Position numbers and translations under genes: made by a program
The notes under the pieces: generated by a model
Seen by the model: only the letters and a program-made list of their open reading frames with translations
What the model was told of the DNA's origin: nothing
Database searches by the model: none
Assembly: GCA_040954595.2 (NCBI GenBank)
Contig: CM082582.2
Location: 4,588,001-4,652,000 of the forward strand
Origin: Balanoglossus misakiensis
Lineage: Eukaryota; Hemichordata
DNA: 64,000 nt
Direction: 5' to 3'
In this document: one piece after another, positions 1 to 11,349 of the stretch
How the letters are laid out: each line of letters opens with the position of its first letter
Position numbering within the stretch: position 1 is the first letter of the stretch

Positions 1-195
1 CTCCCAATTCCCTTTCAACGTGTCGTTAAATAGCGAAGTTATAAGTTCTTCATCCTCGACGTCCTTTAACAGAATGTAAACATCTCGCCTATCCCGACAA
101 GTTCCTAAATTGATAATACTTTCCCACTCTTGACAGTTTTCTTTGCAAGGAACAGGGCCTACTATGAGTTCGGGAGGTTGTTTGACAATATCCAT
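1..195 (-). CDS. hypothetical protein, N-terminal part (runs off left edge)
   Basis: An ATG at 195 opens a reading frame on the minus strand that stays open for 65 codons to the window edge, so the gene is cut by the window. The visible part is hydrophilic and acidic towards its end, with three cysteines, and has no signal peptide or membrane segment. I do not recognise the family. Its next neighbour is the A20-type gene on the other strand, with about 840 bases of non-coding DNA between the two divergent genes. Confidence 0.5.
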   Translation of the reverse strand, partial: MDIVKQPPELIVGPVPCKENCQEWESIINLGTCRDRRDVYILLKDVEDEELITSLFNDTLKGNWE

Positions 196-1034
196 AGTCA
201 ATTCAAAGACTCTCAAAGCAGTCTGTTAATGGTCTCATATTGACGCAAAGTAGAATTACGGCTATGAATAAAAGAATTACTGTTAAATTGATTGTTTTGT
301 CCAAAACGTTTTGAATCTGATATCAACGTGACAGGCGAACCATGTCGGGCGAAACTGGCTGATATCAGTAATGTTTACAGTTGTTGCTGATTGGTTGAAC
401 CATCTTCAATCATCTGCTCACTTGCAAAACAGAATAACAAACTGAACAGTATCGGGAATTTCAGAGTTTGGGTGGGAAATTTTCCAACAACATTGTATTG
501 TAGACACACAGAGACACGATTAGAACAGAATATTGAAGGAGATTGATTATTGATGCGTGTGACATTGCAGAGGGCGTTCAGTTGACTTCAAATACACGGT
601 AGCCACCATGCAAATTTAGTCACCGTTTCCATGGAAAGTTGAGATGAAGCCAATCACATATTTTGGCGGGGTGGCCGAATGATCGGGGAATACACTATAA
701 AAAAAACAAGACAGTGAACACCCATGTGTTTTCTTTATTTACATACATTTAAATGCGAACTAAAGACCCCGAACCCAGATAGCCCTTCTATAGACCGGAC
801 TTTGAAACAGCCATGCCCCTAATTGTTCTGACCCTAAAAGATGTACAAGTTGGCACGTTTGTCCTTGAATTAGCTCGTGGATGACATCGACTGTAGTATC
901 ATGTCGCGAGTTCGACAGGTATGTTCACGGTGTACCTACTTAAACGAGTAGGTTTAATTAAAAGTCACCACAACGCTCAACTACTTTCTACGTAAACGAT
1001 CGGCGTTCATACTGTTCGAGAAGCTATCAGCAAA
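196..1034. other. intergenic region with a degenerate copy of part of the A20-type gene
   Basis: No convincing gene. About 764-839 closely resembles 1152-1230 inside the downstream A20-type gene: both share a stretch of the form cccgaacccagat followed by gaccggactttg. A TATAAAA-like sequence lies near 704-710, about 60 bases before the copied segment. This looks like the remnant of a duplicated or rearranged gene copy, not an active gene, because no open frame accompanies it. Confidence 0.5.
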
Positions 1035-1472
1035 ATGACAGAACGGGCCTCTGTTCGAAACGGACAAGTATTTTATGTGTGCACAACGCTAGACTGCGAA
1101 GCTGTCGGTTTCAAATCTCTCGATGGACTCTGTTGTAGGTGTTACGCACTGAAGGCCCCGAACCCAGATAATCCTTGTACAGACCGGACTTTGCAACAGC
1201 CACCGGGTAATGCCACCCACTGTTCTTACCCTGCTTGTTCCAACGTCGCCGTGTCGGAAAATATCCTATTATGCCGTGTATGTCTAACCATCTTAGACGA
1301 AAAGGGAAAGACACCCGGCAAAGAAAGACGCATGTCAACAATCAAAGAATCCACCACAGAAGACAATCCCTCTGTACCCAAAACTCTGTGCAGGTTTCCG
1401 GCTTGTACCCACTTCGGCAACGAAGATTGCGTGGGATATTGTAACGAATGTTATAAAGTGTTGACGAAATAA
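1035..1472 (+). CDS. protein with three A20-type zinc fingers
   Basis: The 145-residue protein contains three cysteine quartets with identical spacing C-x4-C-x11-C-x2-C: C16/C21/C33/C36, C63/C68/C80/C83 and C119/C124/C136/C139. This is the spacing of A20-type zinc fingers, which in TNFAIP3/A20, ZFAND and Rabex proteins bind ubiquitin or carry E3 activity. No OTU, AN1 or other domain is visible, so the protein is essentially an array of fingers joined by polar linkers. There is no signal peptide, so it should act in cytosol or nucleus. Known for the family: control of NF-kB and innate signalling; that this protein does so is inference. An ATG start is used. A poly(A) signal follows at 1533. 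A broken partial copy lies upstream near 764-839. Confidence 0.75.
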   Translation: MTERASVRNGQVFYVCTTLDCEAVGFKSLDGLCCRCYALKAPNPDNPCTDRTLQQPPGNATHCSYPACSNVAVSENILLCRVCLTILDEKGKTPGKERRMSTIKESTTEDNPSVPKTLCRFPACTHFGNEDCVGYCNECYKVLTK

Positions 1473-1532
1473 TAGGATTTGACGCTTCCATAGTTTCGTT
1501 GTGGACACACTTGACAGCATTCAAAAACTGGC

Positions 1533-1538
1533 AATAAA
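1533..1538 (+). terminator. poly(A) signal of the A20-type gene
   Basis: A canonical AATAAA lies about 60 bases after the stop codon at 1472 and before the convergent gene ends at 1618, as expected for eukaryotic-type 3' processing. Confidence 0.5.
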
Positions 1539-1617
1539 ATGACCAACATAACTAATATTTTTTTCGTCTATTGTCTTTTGTAGTAAGGTCGCAATGCTTT
1601 CCCAGCATGCACGTGTC

Positions 1618-2493
1618 TCATTTGATCCCCGTGCATGACTTGTTAAAGACATGTCTTCGACGACAGTATGTGGACTTCCCATATTTATGTGCTGTTATCT
1701 TCGGATTTAGTTTGTGAAGATGGTATTTAAGTTCGCAGTAAAATAATGCAATTTCTGATTCCATAATTTTTAGAACAGTCTTCAGTAGTGGCCAACATCT
1801 CGTTAAAACAACCACTAATATTATTCCTTTATACAAGAGAAATTCGAACACGTATTGGAGGCCAGCCACGGCGCAAATATCGGTCATGACAGTAGGGTTG
1901 CAATCTCCACGAAGTGACACCCAAAAAAGTAACTGAAGTGGGTAGTACATGACATATCTCGAAAGTGTAATACTTTTGTACCACTGCAAATCTGCACACA
2001 ACCCACCGGCCCCGACACCTCTCTGTATCCAATAAATGACATCTTGCCACCAATTGCGGATGTTCGCGCAACCACCACGTGTGTTGAGAGCTGCCATGGC
2101 ATCGAATATGTCCATATGCCAAGCGATTTCCGAATGAATAGGTTTTCCAGAAAAACAATGTCCTTCAAAACACCTTTTGAATTTCTCAAAACCTACGGCT
2201 AAAGGATCTATGATTCCTCTCAAATCTTTCACAATAGCGCTCAAAACAACACCTAAACCACCAGTGATTTCCTTGAACAACTTCACGAGAAACAATCCTA
2301 TGATTGAAACGACAGCTGTTGCCAGCGCGATGTACAAATATGAATTCCAAGGTGCAAATCTGTAAAGAGTCCGACATACAGCTTTTGTGAGATGCCAAGC
2401 GGAAAGCTGGTGTTTCACAGTATCCTTATGTCTGTATATCTGAGCCTCGTACTGGTACACGACTTTATCGTCTGCCTTGTGCCCTAAAACCAT
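1618..2493 (-). CDS. multi-pass membrane protein, unknown
   Basis: A 291-residue protein if it starts at the first true ATG at 2493; the frame is open a little further upstream (to 2532) but only from a GTG. Hydrophobic segments are visible at about residues 50-72 (AVVSIIGLFLV region), 185-205 and 215-240, so two or three membrane spans are likely. Cysteines and tryptophans are scattered between them and the tail is basic. No family is recognised. It is divergent from the terminase exon, with only 72 bases between the two start codons, which implies a shared compact promoter, as is common in large DNA viruses. Confidence 0.6.
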   Translation of the reverse strand: MVLGHKADDKVVYQYEAQIYRHKDTVKHQLSAWHLTKAVCRTLYRFAPWNSYLYIALATAVVSIIGLFLVKLFKEITGGLGVVLSAIVKDLRGIIDPLAVGFEKFKRCFEGHCFSGKPIHSEIAWHMDIFDAMAALNTRGGCANIRNWWQDVIYWIQRGVGAGGLCADLQWYKSITLSRYVMYYPLQLLFWVSLRGDCNPTVMTDICAVAGLQYVFEFLLYKGIILVVVLTRCWPLLKTVLKIMESEIALFYCELKYHLHKLNPKITAHKYGKSTYCRRRHVFNKSCTGIK

Positions 2494-2565
2494 GGCGCCC
2501 AGTGGTATCTCAAGACATAATATATTTATCACGTTATTAATGTGTAAAAATATTCTCTACCGGTC

Positions 2566-3270
2566 ATGGAGGCAGACAAGCTCAGCCCATTTGTCAGAGA
2601 TGCCCAGAGAATGGACGCTCTCATTACACAGTGTAGACAACAACAAGACCAACTTAGGGGTGTGTTTTTAAGAAAACACGCGTACAAGGAAAACTATATG
2701 TTTTCTCGCGTTGAAGACGTAGACGCGAGACTGTCTTTAATGAAAAGGGCTATACAAACCATCCGATTGTTATGCAAGGGGAAACAATTTACGTTCGAAC
2801 CTTTCCAGGAGGAGATGTGTAGGGCCATAATGTTAAGTCGCTTACGACATTTTTTTGGTGAGGAATCTAAAAAGTTTTTCTTGCCTGTGATGAAATACCT
2901 AGGTATAATTTCAGCACACTTTGACGAGCGAACATGCGACAGAATCAACCTATCGAGAGTACGTAGCCAAATAGAAGACTATAACCATAAGTTTATCGTT
3001 GTCATGGTACCGAGACGCTCTGGTAAAAATGCCACCGCGCAAATTATTGCCACGACACTTTTATTGTACGAACCAAATTGTTCAATCATAGTTTGGGCTC
3101 AAGACATGAACTGTGCGTTACTGAACAAAGAAGGTATATGTGAAAATCTATCGCTGCTCAAGACAATATCTGACATACCATTCGATTTTCGCGTTTCCGG
3201 GGATACGGTGACAGTCGTAAGATGTGATGGTAGTAAAGGCACTCTGCGCGTAAAGCCTAATTCGCCTAAT
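2566..3270 (+). CDS. herpesvirus-like terminase large subunit, 5' exon (Walker A half)
   Basis: The frame starts at ATG 2566 and I end the exon at 3270, exactly in phase, because GTAAGT follows at 3271; the frame otherwise runs into hydrophobic nonsense and stops at 3384. Residues 148-155 read VPRRSGKN, preceded by a hydrophobic strand (FIVVM). This is the Walker A strand-loop of terminase ATPases that package DNA into capsids, and the following strand (IIVWAQDMN) fits the next ATPase strand. Herpesviruses characteristically split this gene by an intron between Walker A and Walker B, which matches here. Odd point: the usual Ser/Thr after the Walker lysine is Asn. The nuclease half is not identified in the window and could lie elsewhere, as the second exon does in herpesviruses. 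A continuation candidate follows in another frame. Confidence 0.65.
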
Positions 3271-3380
3271 GTAAGTGTAAACACATTCCATCTACTATTA
3301 TGTATTTGCATTGTATCCAGTTTACATTTTGTGTTCAATATTTATTTCATTATTGCGTACACTTGGATGGTCATCTCAAT

Positions 3381-3701
3381 GTAGTTGTATTTGTAGAGGC
3401 CTATGGCAACTGGCCATGGCGAAAAGATAAAGGTGCCACGCTCGACACTCTATCACTATTTGATTTACGTTTGTGTATGGGTTCGAATGGCACAAAAGTC
3501 ACAGGACGCAAATGTTTAGATCACAGTGTATCATTTTATTGCGTGTCATACCGATATACAAAGTTAGTACGTACAATTAAACGCTTTCTTAAAGAGTCAG
3601 TCAGTGTACTAATCTCAAAATGTGGTCGCTATCCATTCACACATGGATCATGCTTCCTTTGTCCCAATGATCGTAAAATTCATCCCATCACACCTGTTTA
3701 G
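3381..3701 (+). other. possible degenerate continuation of the terminase gene
   Basis: Just beyond the donor, after candidate acceptors ending at 3384, 3396 and 3398, a different reading frame encodes a strand of the form VVVFVEAYG, which resembles a Walker B region (hydrophobic strand then acidic residues) but has only one acidic residue where two are normal. The frame stops at 3701 after about 107 codons, far short of the roughly 400 residues needed for the rest of a terminase, and no nuclease motifs are visible. It may be a decayed second exon, or chance. I make no exon join claim. Confidence 0.3.
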
Positions 3702-3847
3702 ATGTGTACAAATCAGCCGTCGAGAGTTCACAAATACTATTCTACTTAATCGCCATATAATGGTCACGAGAGGGCGCCGTCGCTTGCTGTTTTGTTAGTA
3801 CAGCACAGGTCAATCAAGGTCATCTATTGTGTTCTGTCACAGTCCGT

Positions 3848-5920
3848 TCAATTGGCAAATGCGAGGCAATTCATTCTTCGCGCTTGGCTGGCACACGACA
3901 CTGCGTCAGTGGGTAGTTTAAGATGATCATATATTTCATCAAATCGACGTTTAAACGACTCTTGCATCACCGCTACATTTCTTTGGTGCATTTCCATTTG
4001 CCTGGCCTGGGACGCGACCGTCTGCGTTAACTCATCTACTTTCGAATTGAGCTGTGCCTTATCAGACTCCAATTGGACTATGCGCATTTCTCGCTCTTTT
4101 AGCATAGCCATTACATTCTCCGCGGCTGCTGATTGCTCCCTACAGTTTTCCAACTCGGAACGGAGCGACTCGATAGCAGCTGCTTGTTCCGCACTATGTT
4201 CTTGGTGACGTGAAATGGCATTGTACAGACAAGCGCCCTGTTTCGAGTTGAGAAACTGTACGATAGCTTGAAAGTTCTCATGACTATTCCTTGTACGGGG
4301 GCTGTCTTTCACAAATTCTTTCAATAGTTGACATTCTATAGTGGCGATCGTGATATCGCGTTCTGTTTTCTTGAGTAGGCGACTACCGACCTTTTTCGAC
4401 ATGCCTGATGTGATCTCGTCAACGCCGAATACAACAGTGGCGCCTGCCAACACCGAGGACATGGCAGTGACGTAGCAACCTAACACAGTATAGCCGAATT
4501 TATCATACTGTGTGCACAAGTCGACGCGTGAAGAGTTGGAATATTGCGGTTTTGAGCGAATGATTCGGGCCACGGTGGAAACAATCGCACTATTCTGACA
4601 TGGTTCGTTGTTTTGACCGGATAATCCTAACGGACACTTGAATTTAGTTCCAGATCTGCTTTCTATCAGTTTTATTGCGATTCGTTTTGTTGGGCCAGAC
4701 GATTCGATTACTTCAATGGTTGGGTTGTCCGGGATAATTGCGTCGTTAGAAACGGTTACATTTATCACTTTGCAATCTTCTAAGGGTTTCATAATCTTAA
4801 ACCAATAAATTGTCGCTGGATACACTTGTTCACCAACGTGCATGTAGTACAAATTGTTCTTTAATTGTGGGGGCAATTTATCGCAATCTCCATACAGCAC
4901 AGGCATCCCAACCACAGCCGCGGCAGAATTTATGTCATCCTCTGTCGACAGTTGAATCAAAGGAGGGGTTTTCGAGTCCAAGAAATCGCATACATAATTC
5001 TTGTTCCGTTTACAGTCTTTCATTCGCTTGCGCTTGGCAGTTACCGAAGTATTGTCTCCCAACAGCGAAAACTGATCGTTTCCACATTGCACAGTAATAA
5101 GGTTCCAGGCCTCTTTCGGAGATAGCACGTGATAATGCCCGTCTTTCATTAAAGCGATGCACGGAAAATCATTGCTTTGACCTTTCTGTAACATGTATGA
5201 TATAGGTGTTCTGATTGCGTCGTGAAACTCTTTCATACAGTCATTATCGCTTGTGTATAATGACAGAATAGCACCAAAATTGCCGCGAATGGTCAAATGG
5301 CGTTCCGCGTCGTTCGATTGGTCTGGTATTAAATCCTGAGTATAAGACATCGGACTTTGTGCGTCGAGCGGGGGGTGAATTTCAGCGGCAGATGCGCGAA
5401 TTTCCTCTGGAACTTGATAACTGGTGCATGGATGAGAATCTGCAGTGGCATTCTCTGACGGCCCCGGGTTATATTGTTCAGTGTGGTTGTCGGATCCACC
5501 GTGCCGGTCCGCGTGATAGAACGGAGAAGAGTCTATCGAACTGGGTTCATTATGGACTAAGAATTCGGTCGTTGCCTCTGTGGCATTCACGCTCGGGGCC
5601 TGACGGGTATGATCTGATACGCCTAGCAACAAATCTATTATGTTTGGAGACTCGTTCACCATTTCGGCCGAAAAATCTTGTTCAATATCGTCTCCAAATA
5701 AAAAGTCTTGGACGGTGGTATAAGGCTCATCGCTCGATATATCAGGAGCCATTTCTACATCACAAGCCTGTATGACAAAAAATGAGGAAATGTATTAACA
5801 GTTGTGCGAAGACACAGTGGGTTAACAAACAAAATGCGTTTAATGTGTATATGTACTCACGGGAATTTGAACCTGTCGGAGTACCGTCTGTAGAAAATCA
5901 CTATAATCGGTTTGAGCCAT
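3848..5920 (-). CDS. spliced coiled-coil protein, larger member of a two-gene family
   Basis: Two exons: 5920-5861 (20 codons, ATG at 5920) and 5767-3848, joined in phase 0 by a GTGAGT donor and a TACAG acceptor; the total is 659 residues. The second exon alone has an internal ATG at 5752, but the spliced start is better because the paralogue at 6330-8800 has the same 20-codon first exon followed by a phase-0 intron. The N-terminal third is acidic and Ser/Pro-rich. The centre (about 200-450) holds a globular domain with the segment MPVLYGDCD and an IYWFKIM strand shared with the paralogue. Residues about 525-625 form a long heptad-type coiled coil. The function is unknown; a nuclear or tegument-like structural or regulatory role is a guess. 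Confidence 0.7.
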
Positions 5921-6329
5921 CTTCAATAATAAGCTGTACTCGTGGTTGACGTTCGCTTTATACATGTGCAACGTGTGTTCACATCAACATGCATGGGTTA
6001 AATTCATGTATGTTGTTGTGTATCCATCCCAGTTTACGTGTAGGCCGTCGCGATCACGTTACAAAATACGAGGTCATTATTACCACCACAAGCTACATAT
6101 AAGCTGCCGTGACCACGTTATGTGTATGTATTTGTATGTATAAATTACTTCATGTACGTGATGTGTAACTATAAAGGTGATGTAGTTACATCGAGACACC
6201 ATCTTAGTACACACACACTGCACAACTTGCATAAAATGTAGTTCATACACGTATACAAGCACGGTGTTTTGTATCAAAAATAGTTTAATAACAGCTATTC
6301 TACAATGACTTTAACAACCACTGTAAGTA
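5921..6329. other. gene-free spacer
   Basis: AT-rich with several ACGTGT/ACATGT and TATGTA runs. I see no credible coding region or clear promoter element other than general TATA-like tracts. It separates the 3' end of the small paralogue (stop at 6330) from the first exon of the large one. Confidence 0.4.
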
Positions 6330-8800
6330 TCATTCTGTCAAGTTCATTTTTTCGTCTAGGCCAGGGACCATCTTACACATTTCGGATAATGCTAGAGCTA
6401 ATATTCTGTTTTCCAGTTCTATATTGGATATTTTATCTATGGGGTTGTTTTCAAAATCTGTAACGCTTTCGTCATCATGCAACAACAATTTGAACCACAA
6501 AATAATCGCTACGTATGAGTCACCTTCGAAATTGATGACGGATATTGAGTCATTTGCATAATCAGATATATCACATAGTACCGGCATTCCAAACTTCGCA
6601 TACAACCACCTGTTGGATCCTTCAACAAAACGGTCTGTTTTAAGTCTGGGTGTCTGTTCTACAAAATTACCTAACGCACGTGGGTTTGTAGTTAACCCAA
6701 GTTCACGAAGGATATCATGGCTATTTTGCAAAACCATGGATTCTACCGCGTCTAAATAATGCATGGCTTGTACACTGCCATCTTCCCTTAGGAAAAGGGT
6801 TGAACACCTATCAACACCAGGAGTAGCTAAAGCTTCCAGCGAAACAGTACACGCACTGGGGACTGATTGCCAAACTCCTCCACGTTGTTTATAAAAAGCT
6901 ATGTATTCTTTGAAACACGACCCGTGTGCTTGTATCGTTTTTATTTTATTTAACAGTATCATTGGATGGTGATTTTGCGACCTCCGGTGTGTTGATTGGT
7001 GAACATCCTCAGAGACGACCTAAACAGTTGCATTGATAGAGAGGAAGATAGAAAGAGTGGTTTAGTGGAAAGTAATATTTAGTCAAATGTTGGGCAACCC
7101 GATTTACATGTAGAATGACATGTACGTACCTCAGTTGTATTTTCAGTAGATATATCCCGGGATGAATCGTCGGGTTCATGAATAGGCGTTTCCGTATGTT
7201 GTTCTTGGATCACACGAACCTACAAAAAAACAAACAAAAGTGTAACATTTTTAACATTGCTTGGGACCACTCCGCTTAATGGTTAGCACACACACACACA
7301 ATCGCTGGCTCGCCGTTGACTGTACAAGCGCGCCCTCAACCGTTAACAAACAAACGAACACCGCTTCGCAATGTCCCAGCGTAAATCTCTCTTGACAGTA
7401 AAGTTTAATTGGCGGTCCACGGGATACTAATTAAACAGTTTTCAAAGCAATGAAGCCCTTACACGGAGGCGTGAAAAACTAATTGTCCGCCTCGAGCTAG
7501 CTAAGTATTCGGCTTCAACCGACTCGCCATTTTTAAGCGCAGCCAGATAGTAGCGCGTGTTAACCCCCCCCCCCCCACCCCAACCAAATCAGCGACGAAC
7601 CTTCAATGCCGGCTGACTGGTAGCAGAAAACACAAACGACCTTGAATCACACCACGACAGTAGTCGGGTCTGTGAGCACCCCCAAACGCAAATTTATCGG
7701 CGAAAAACTACGGGAGCTTTTTGAAACAGCGACACTGGCTCGCTGTTGACTGTACCAGCGCGCCCTCAACCGTTAACAAACAAACGAACACCGCTTCGCA
7801 ATGTCCCAGCGTAAATCTCTCTTGACAGTCAAGTTTAATTGGCGGTCCACGGGATACTAAAATGATCGACCCAGAAGTGGCCAGTAACGTTTGAATTCCT
7901 AATTTGCATACAGTTCCCCAACTTTGTTTAGCAATTTGCAACCCATTTCTGACAATAATTCACCCCAGGCACATTACTGGTACTATGAGTTTACTACGTG
8001 TGATTTTTCATGAAGTTTTAAGAAATTCTTTACCTTCACTGACAAAATGTCAACGTGACCTTGAAGTTACAACTTTTGTAAACAAATATCTGCCATACCC
8101 ACACAAAAATTAACCCCTCATGTTTTAGAAACATTATTAAAACCCTCTATTCATCATTTTGACACGAATACAATCCCCCCCTCCCCTTCAACTTGAAAGA
8201 GTTATCGCTGCCCGAGTTGTAGGTAGATCAAAATGCAAGTCATCGAGAGCTATTTGAGCCATAGATAAACAATGCGTAAATTTCTGCTGTATTTAGATAA
8301 TAATCGCGGTCTCTACGTCAGTCGACAACTTTTGCCGGGCCGTTGATACTTGCCATAACGTAATTCGAATTGTATATTTGCCATAGCGCTACAAATCTCA
8401 TTCACCTGACATGTCTTATTTCGGGCCACCAACACGTTTTTGACAAATAGTTTACGATACAAGTCGATTGAAATGTGGCAAATAAATGTTGAATTAAACG
8501 TACGTACCAGTTCTGTATCTCCGCCGGACAGATATATGTTGAAATCATTGGATCGACAAATCGGTGTTTCCTCTTGCAGTTCACGGAGAAGGCGGTTCTA
8601 ATAACAACAAATACCATAAAAAAATATTTGATAACATTGGATGAAGTTGTTAAATTCTCACAAAATCTATTTTACCTCATTTACATTGACAAGAGTATTT
8701 GATACATCTCTGCACACTCTGGTGAGAATAAAAAACTTACGTAATCATCTTGCCCTAGTAATGATTCGGATATATTTTCATCCAGCCCAATCAAATCCAT
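6330..8800 (-). CDS. spliced gene, smaller member of the same family as 3848-5920
   Basis: Four exons, all joined in phase 0 by GT-AG sites: 8800-8741 (ATG, 20 codons, donor GTAAGT), 8597-8508 (30 codons, donor GTACGT), 7219-7130 (30 codons, donor GTACGT) and 7019-6330; the total is 309 residues. The last exon has its own internal ATG at 6962, but the frame is open through the acceptor at 7020. The C-terminal domain repeats landmarks of the 659-residue neighbour: a DG-containing strand pair, FGMPVLCD, and an ILWFKLL strand. The coiled-coil tail of the larger protein is absent. The long third intron carries dispersed repeats, so repeats have invaded the gene without destroying the exons. The function is unknown. 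Confidence 0.7.
7305..7430 (+). repeat. 125-bp direct repeat, copy 1
   Basis: Nearly identical to 7735-7860 (a handful of mismatches). It contains a stretch beginning tggctcgc and ending gggatactaa. Both copies lie in the long intron of the 309-residue gene. Confidence 0.8.
7735..7860 (+). repeat. 125-bp direct repeat, copy 2
   Basis: Second copy of the unit at 7305-7430, immediately followed by another dispersed repeat at 7879. The two copies bracket about 300 bases of unrelated DNA with a poly-C run near 7567. Confidence 0.8.
7879..8170 (+). repeat. about 290-bp dispersed repeat, copy 1
   Basis: Matches 9034-9323 with small indels; both begin gccagtaacgtttg and end near the sequence attttgacacgaata. 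It contains no coding frame of note. It sits in the intron of the 309-residue gene. Confidence 0.75.
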
Positions 8801-11340
8801 GTTGTCTGATAACAGTTTATACCAAGAAAATGGTAGCAACATGAAGACAACCCTAATATTTATACAAGAACACTTCAGAAGTTAATTAAAATCACATGTA
8901 GGCACTTGACGACAATTATTCATGCCATCAGACAGAAAATGACATTAGTTGGTCTCTCGTGTATAATTGTTTGACTCGAATATTGAAACTTGACGACAGA
9001 CATTGGACATGGTGCAACGCAAACGCTTGAACTTGCCAGTAACGTTTGCATTCCTCATTTGCATACAGTTCTGGCAATTATTTCACCCCAGGCACATTAC
9101 TGGCACTATGAGTGTACTACATGTGATTTTTCATTAAGTTTTATCAAGAAGAATTTCTTTACTTCCACTGACAAAATTGTGAACACGAAATTCAAAGTGA
9201 CCTTGAAGGTAACAAAAACAAAAAACAAAGAAAAAAAAAATATCTGCCATACCCACACAAAAATTAACCCCCTCAGGTTTTAGAAACATTATTAAACTCA
9301 TCTATTCAAAATTTTGACATGAATATATCCATGCAGCGTTGGAAAGGAAGTCATAACGTCATAGGTCAACATGCCTTGACTTAGTTCATGGGGAAGACAA
9401 TTTTTACACCGTCATTACTCCTCAAGGGAGCCGCTCGCAACATTATAATTTCACGGTAACTCAGTTCAATATCTTCCTAGCCTACCCAATTTTTTTTCAA
9501 GACAAGAAATCTTTTATGTGAGTCAGGGACCACAATTTCAGTCAACATACCGAAACTGTCTTTCTCGGGAACGCGTCGTTAAAACTTCACGAAAAATCAT
9601 CCTATCATTGACTGTGGTGATTCATACCCGTACCACTCAGTGAAATAGATCTCTTTAGTCTGGGCGCCTTAATGAGCCCATTAAGCGCAAGAATGTTCCC
9701 TCAAGAAATAAAGACGGTCGGGAAACTCTCGGGCCTCATTATGGTTCGCTTAAATGTTGATTGGGTTCAACAATCCACTTAACTCTCCACACCCCCCACC
9801 TCCCTATCAGAAGCATGCCACATCCTGAACAGTTAATTAGCCATGCCAAGCACCTGTTTTCTCGGCGGTCTGCGACATTTCCGCAGGAAAACTGACATTT
9901 CGGACAGTTTTATTTGGTCAGTTCTAATTGTTTCTGTTGTAAAGGGCGGTGGGACGTGTAAAAAACGTCTTTATCATTGAATATTTCAATCATTTTACGA
10001 CAACAGAGTGTCACACTTTCGGGTATCGTAACATTCGACGCTGGGATTTCACACTCAAGTGTAAAACACGAAAAATCACTTGTCGCGTCGGCACGGCTTT
10101 GGTCAATTTTTTGATAGTGTGAAGTAGATTTATCGCCGAAATAAGCTTAGCACTGTAGTTGATAATACAAATGAAAGCCATGGGTTGGATGAGATCCCCG
10201 GCGGAGATCGTCCGAGATGTCAACATCAAAGGCACGGCTTTTCAAACGCACGGACTTCATTCCGCGACACAGTGAAGGCGTGTCGGGTCGCGGTCAGTGA
10301 CCATGGCAGCGCCGATATGCCAAGACGTCACTTGCGGAAGTGACCTCGTGTGGAGAGCTCATTTTGCGCTGTTTGAATGTTACTGACATCTAGCGAGAAC
10401 TATGACAGCTTCGATACATTAACGTATGATGAAATCATCGACTTTGTTTCTCAGAAATAAACTCATGGCATGAAAAATTAGGACGATAAAGAGAACGAGA
10501 CACTAGCTTTAGCGAAATCTACCGTGGCCATGGAAGGCCTACGCACGTTCATGGTTTGTTACGATAACCGGCCACATACGATGTTGAACGGATCAGAACA
10601 TTGCAGCTTTGATTTCGTCTTTTTTTTCTTTCTTAACCTTTTGAACTCCTAAGGCCAAAAAAAAAAAAAAGAGTTTTGTTTAGCGTCCTCGCGCGCGTCA
10701 CTTTTAACCATGCGCGTCGAGGTTTTTTTTTTCGTAATTTTCGAACCCGGAAATCAACTGCAGTGTTTTCTCCAGGACGCGCGATTCCCCCTCTTTTACA
10801 CTTGAAGCGCCCCTTGTAACAAGTTCAGGGGGCGACAATCGCCCCTTCTTGAGCAGCCCACCCGGCCAGTACATGCGCGTCCAAGCCTCCATAGCAGGCA
10901 CCGTAGGTCAAAACACTGGGAAAACGGCCTATACATTTTAACTTCCCCCCCCCCCCCCCCCCCAAACTATGTTGTAGATGACTTTCACATTCATTTACGT
11001 GTAATTTAGCTCCAGGGCTATAGTGTGCAATTGTTGGAACAGCCTATCTGGATACCGTAGTGAACTTGTTGATATGGCGACTTTTGAAATTGGGTTGGCA
11101 GAACGTAACAATTTTATGCAGATTAAAGAAACTGCGTTCCTGCCATGGCGATTATCAAGAATGTATCAGTTTATAATAATATAACCCGCCCAACAGGTTC
11201 GGATAATCGGTGTTCCACTGTATATTCAATATGGCGAGCTCAACATGTAAACACACAACTTCTCATCCCTCAAAAACATACAGGGGACCCATCTTAAGTA
11301 ACGTCCAATGTAAAAGGTCACTGAACTCGTCAGCGTATTA
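8801..11340. other. gene-free region
   Basis: Apart from the dispersed repeat at 9034-9323 I see no credible gene. It contains homopolymer runs (A-run near 10660, C-run near 10947-10964) and scattered short open frames without family features. The style is that of invertebrate intergenic DNA rather than compact virus DNA. Confidence 0.5.
9034..9323 (+). repeat. about 290-bp dispersed repeat, copy 2
   Basis: Second copy of 7879-8170 with a few small insertions, including an A-rich insertion near 9210-9240. It lies upstream of the first exon of the 309-residue gene. Confidence 0.75.
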
Positions 11341-11349
11341 TGTGGCTAC

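Noticed and set aside
3099-3338. Minus-strand frame opposite the terminase exon
   Set aside because: Shadow frame; the plus-strand Walker A exon explains the coding signal.
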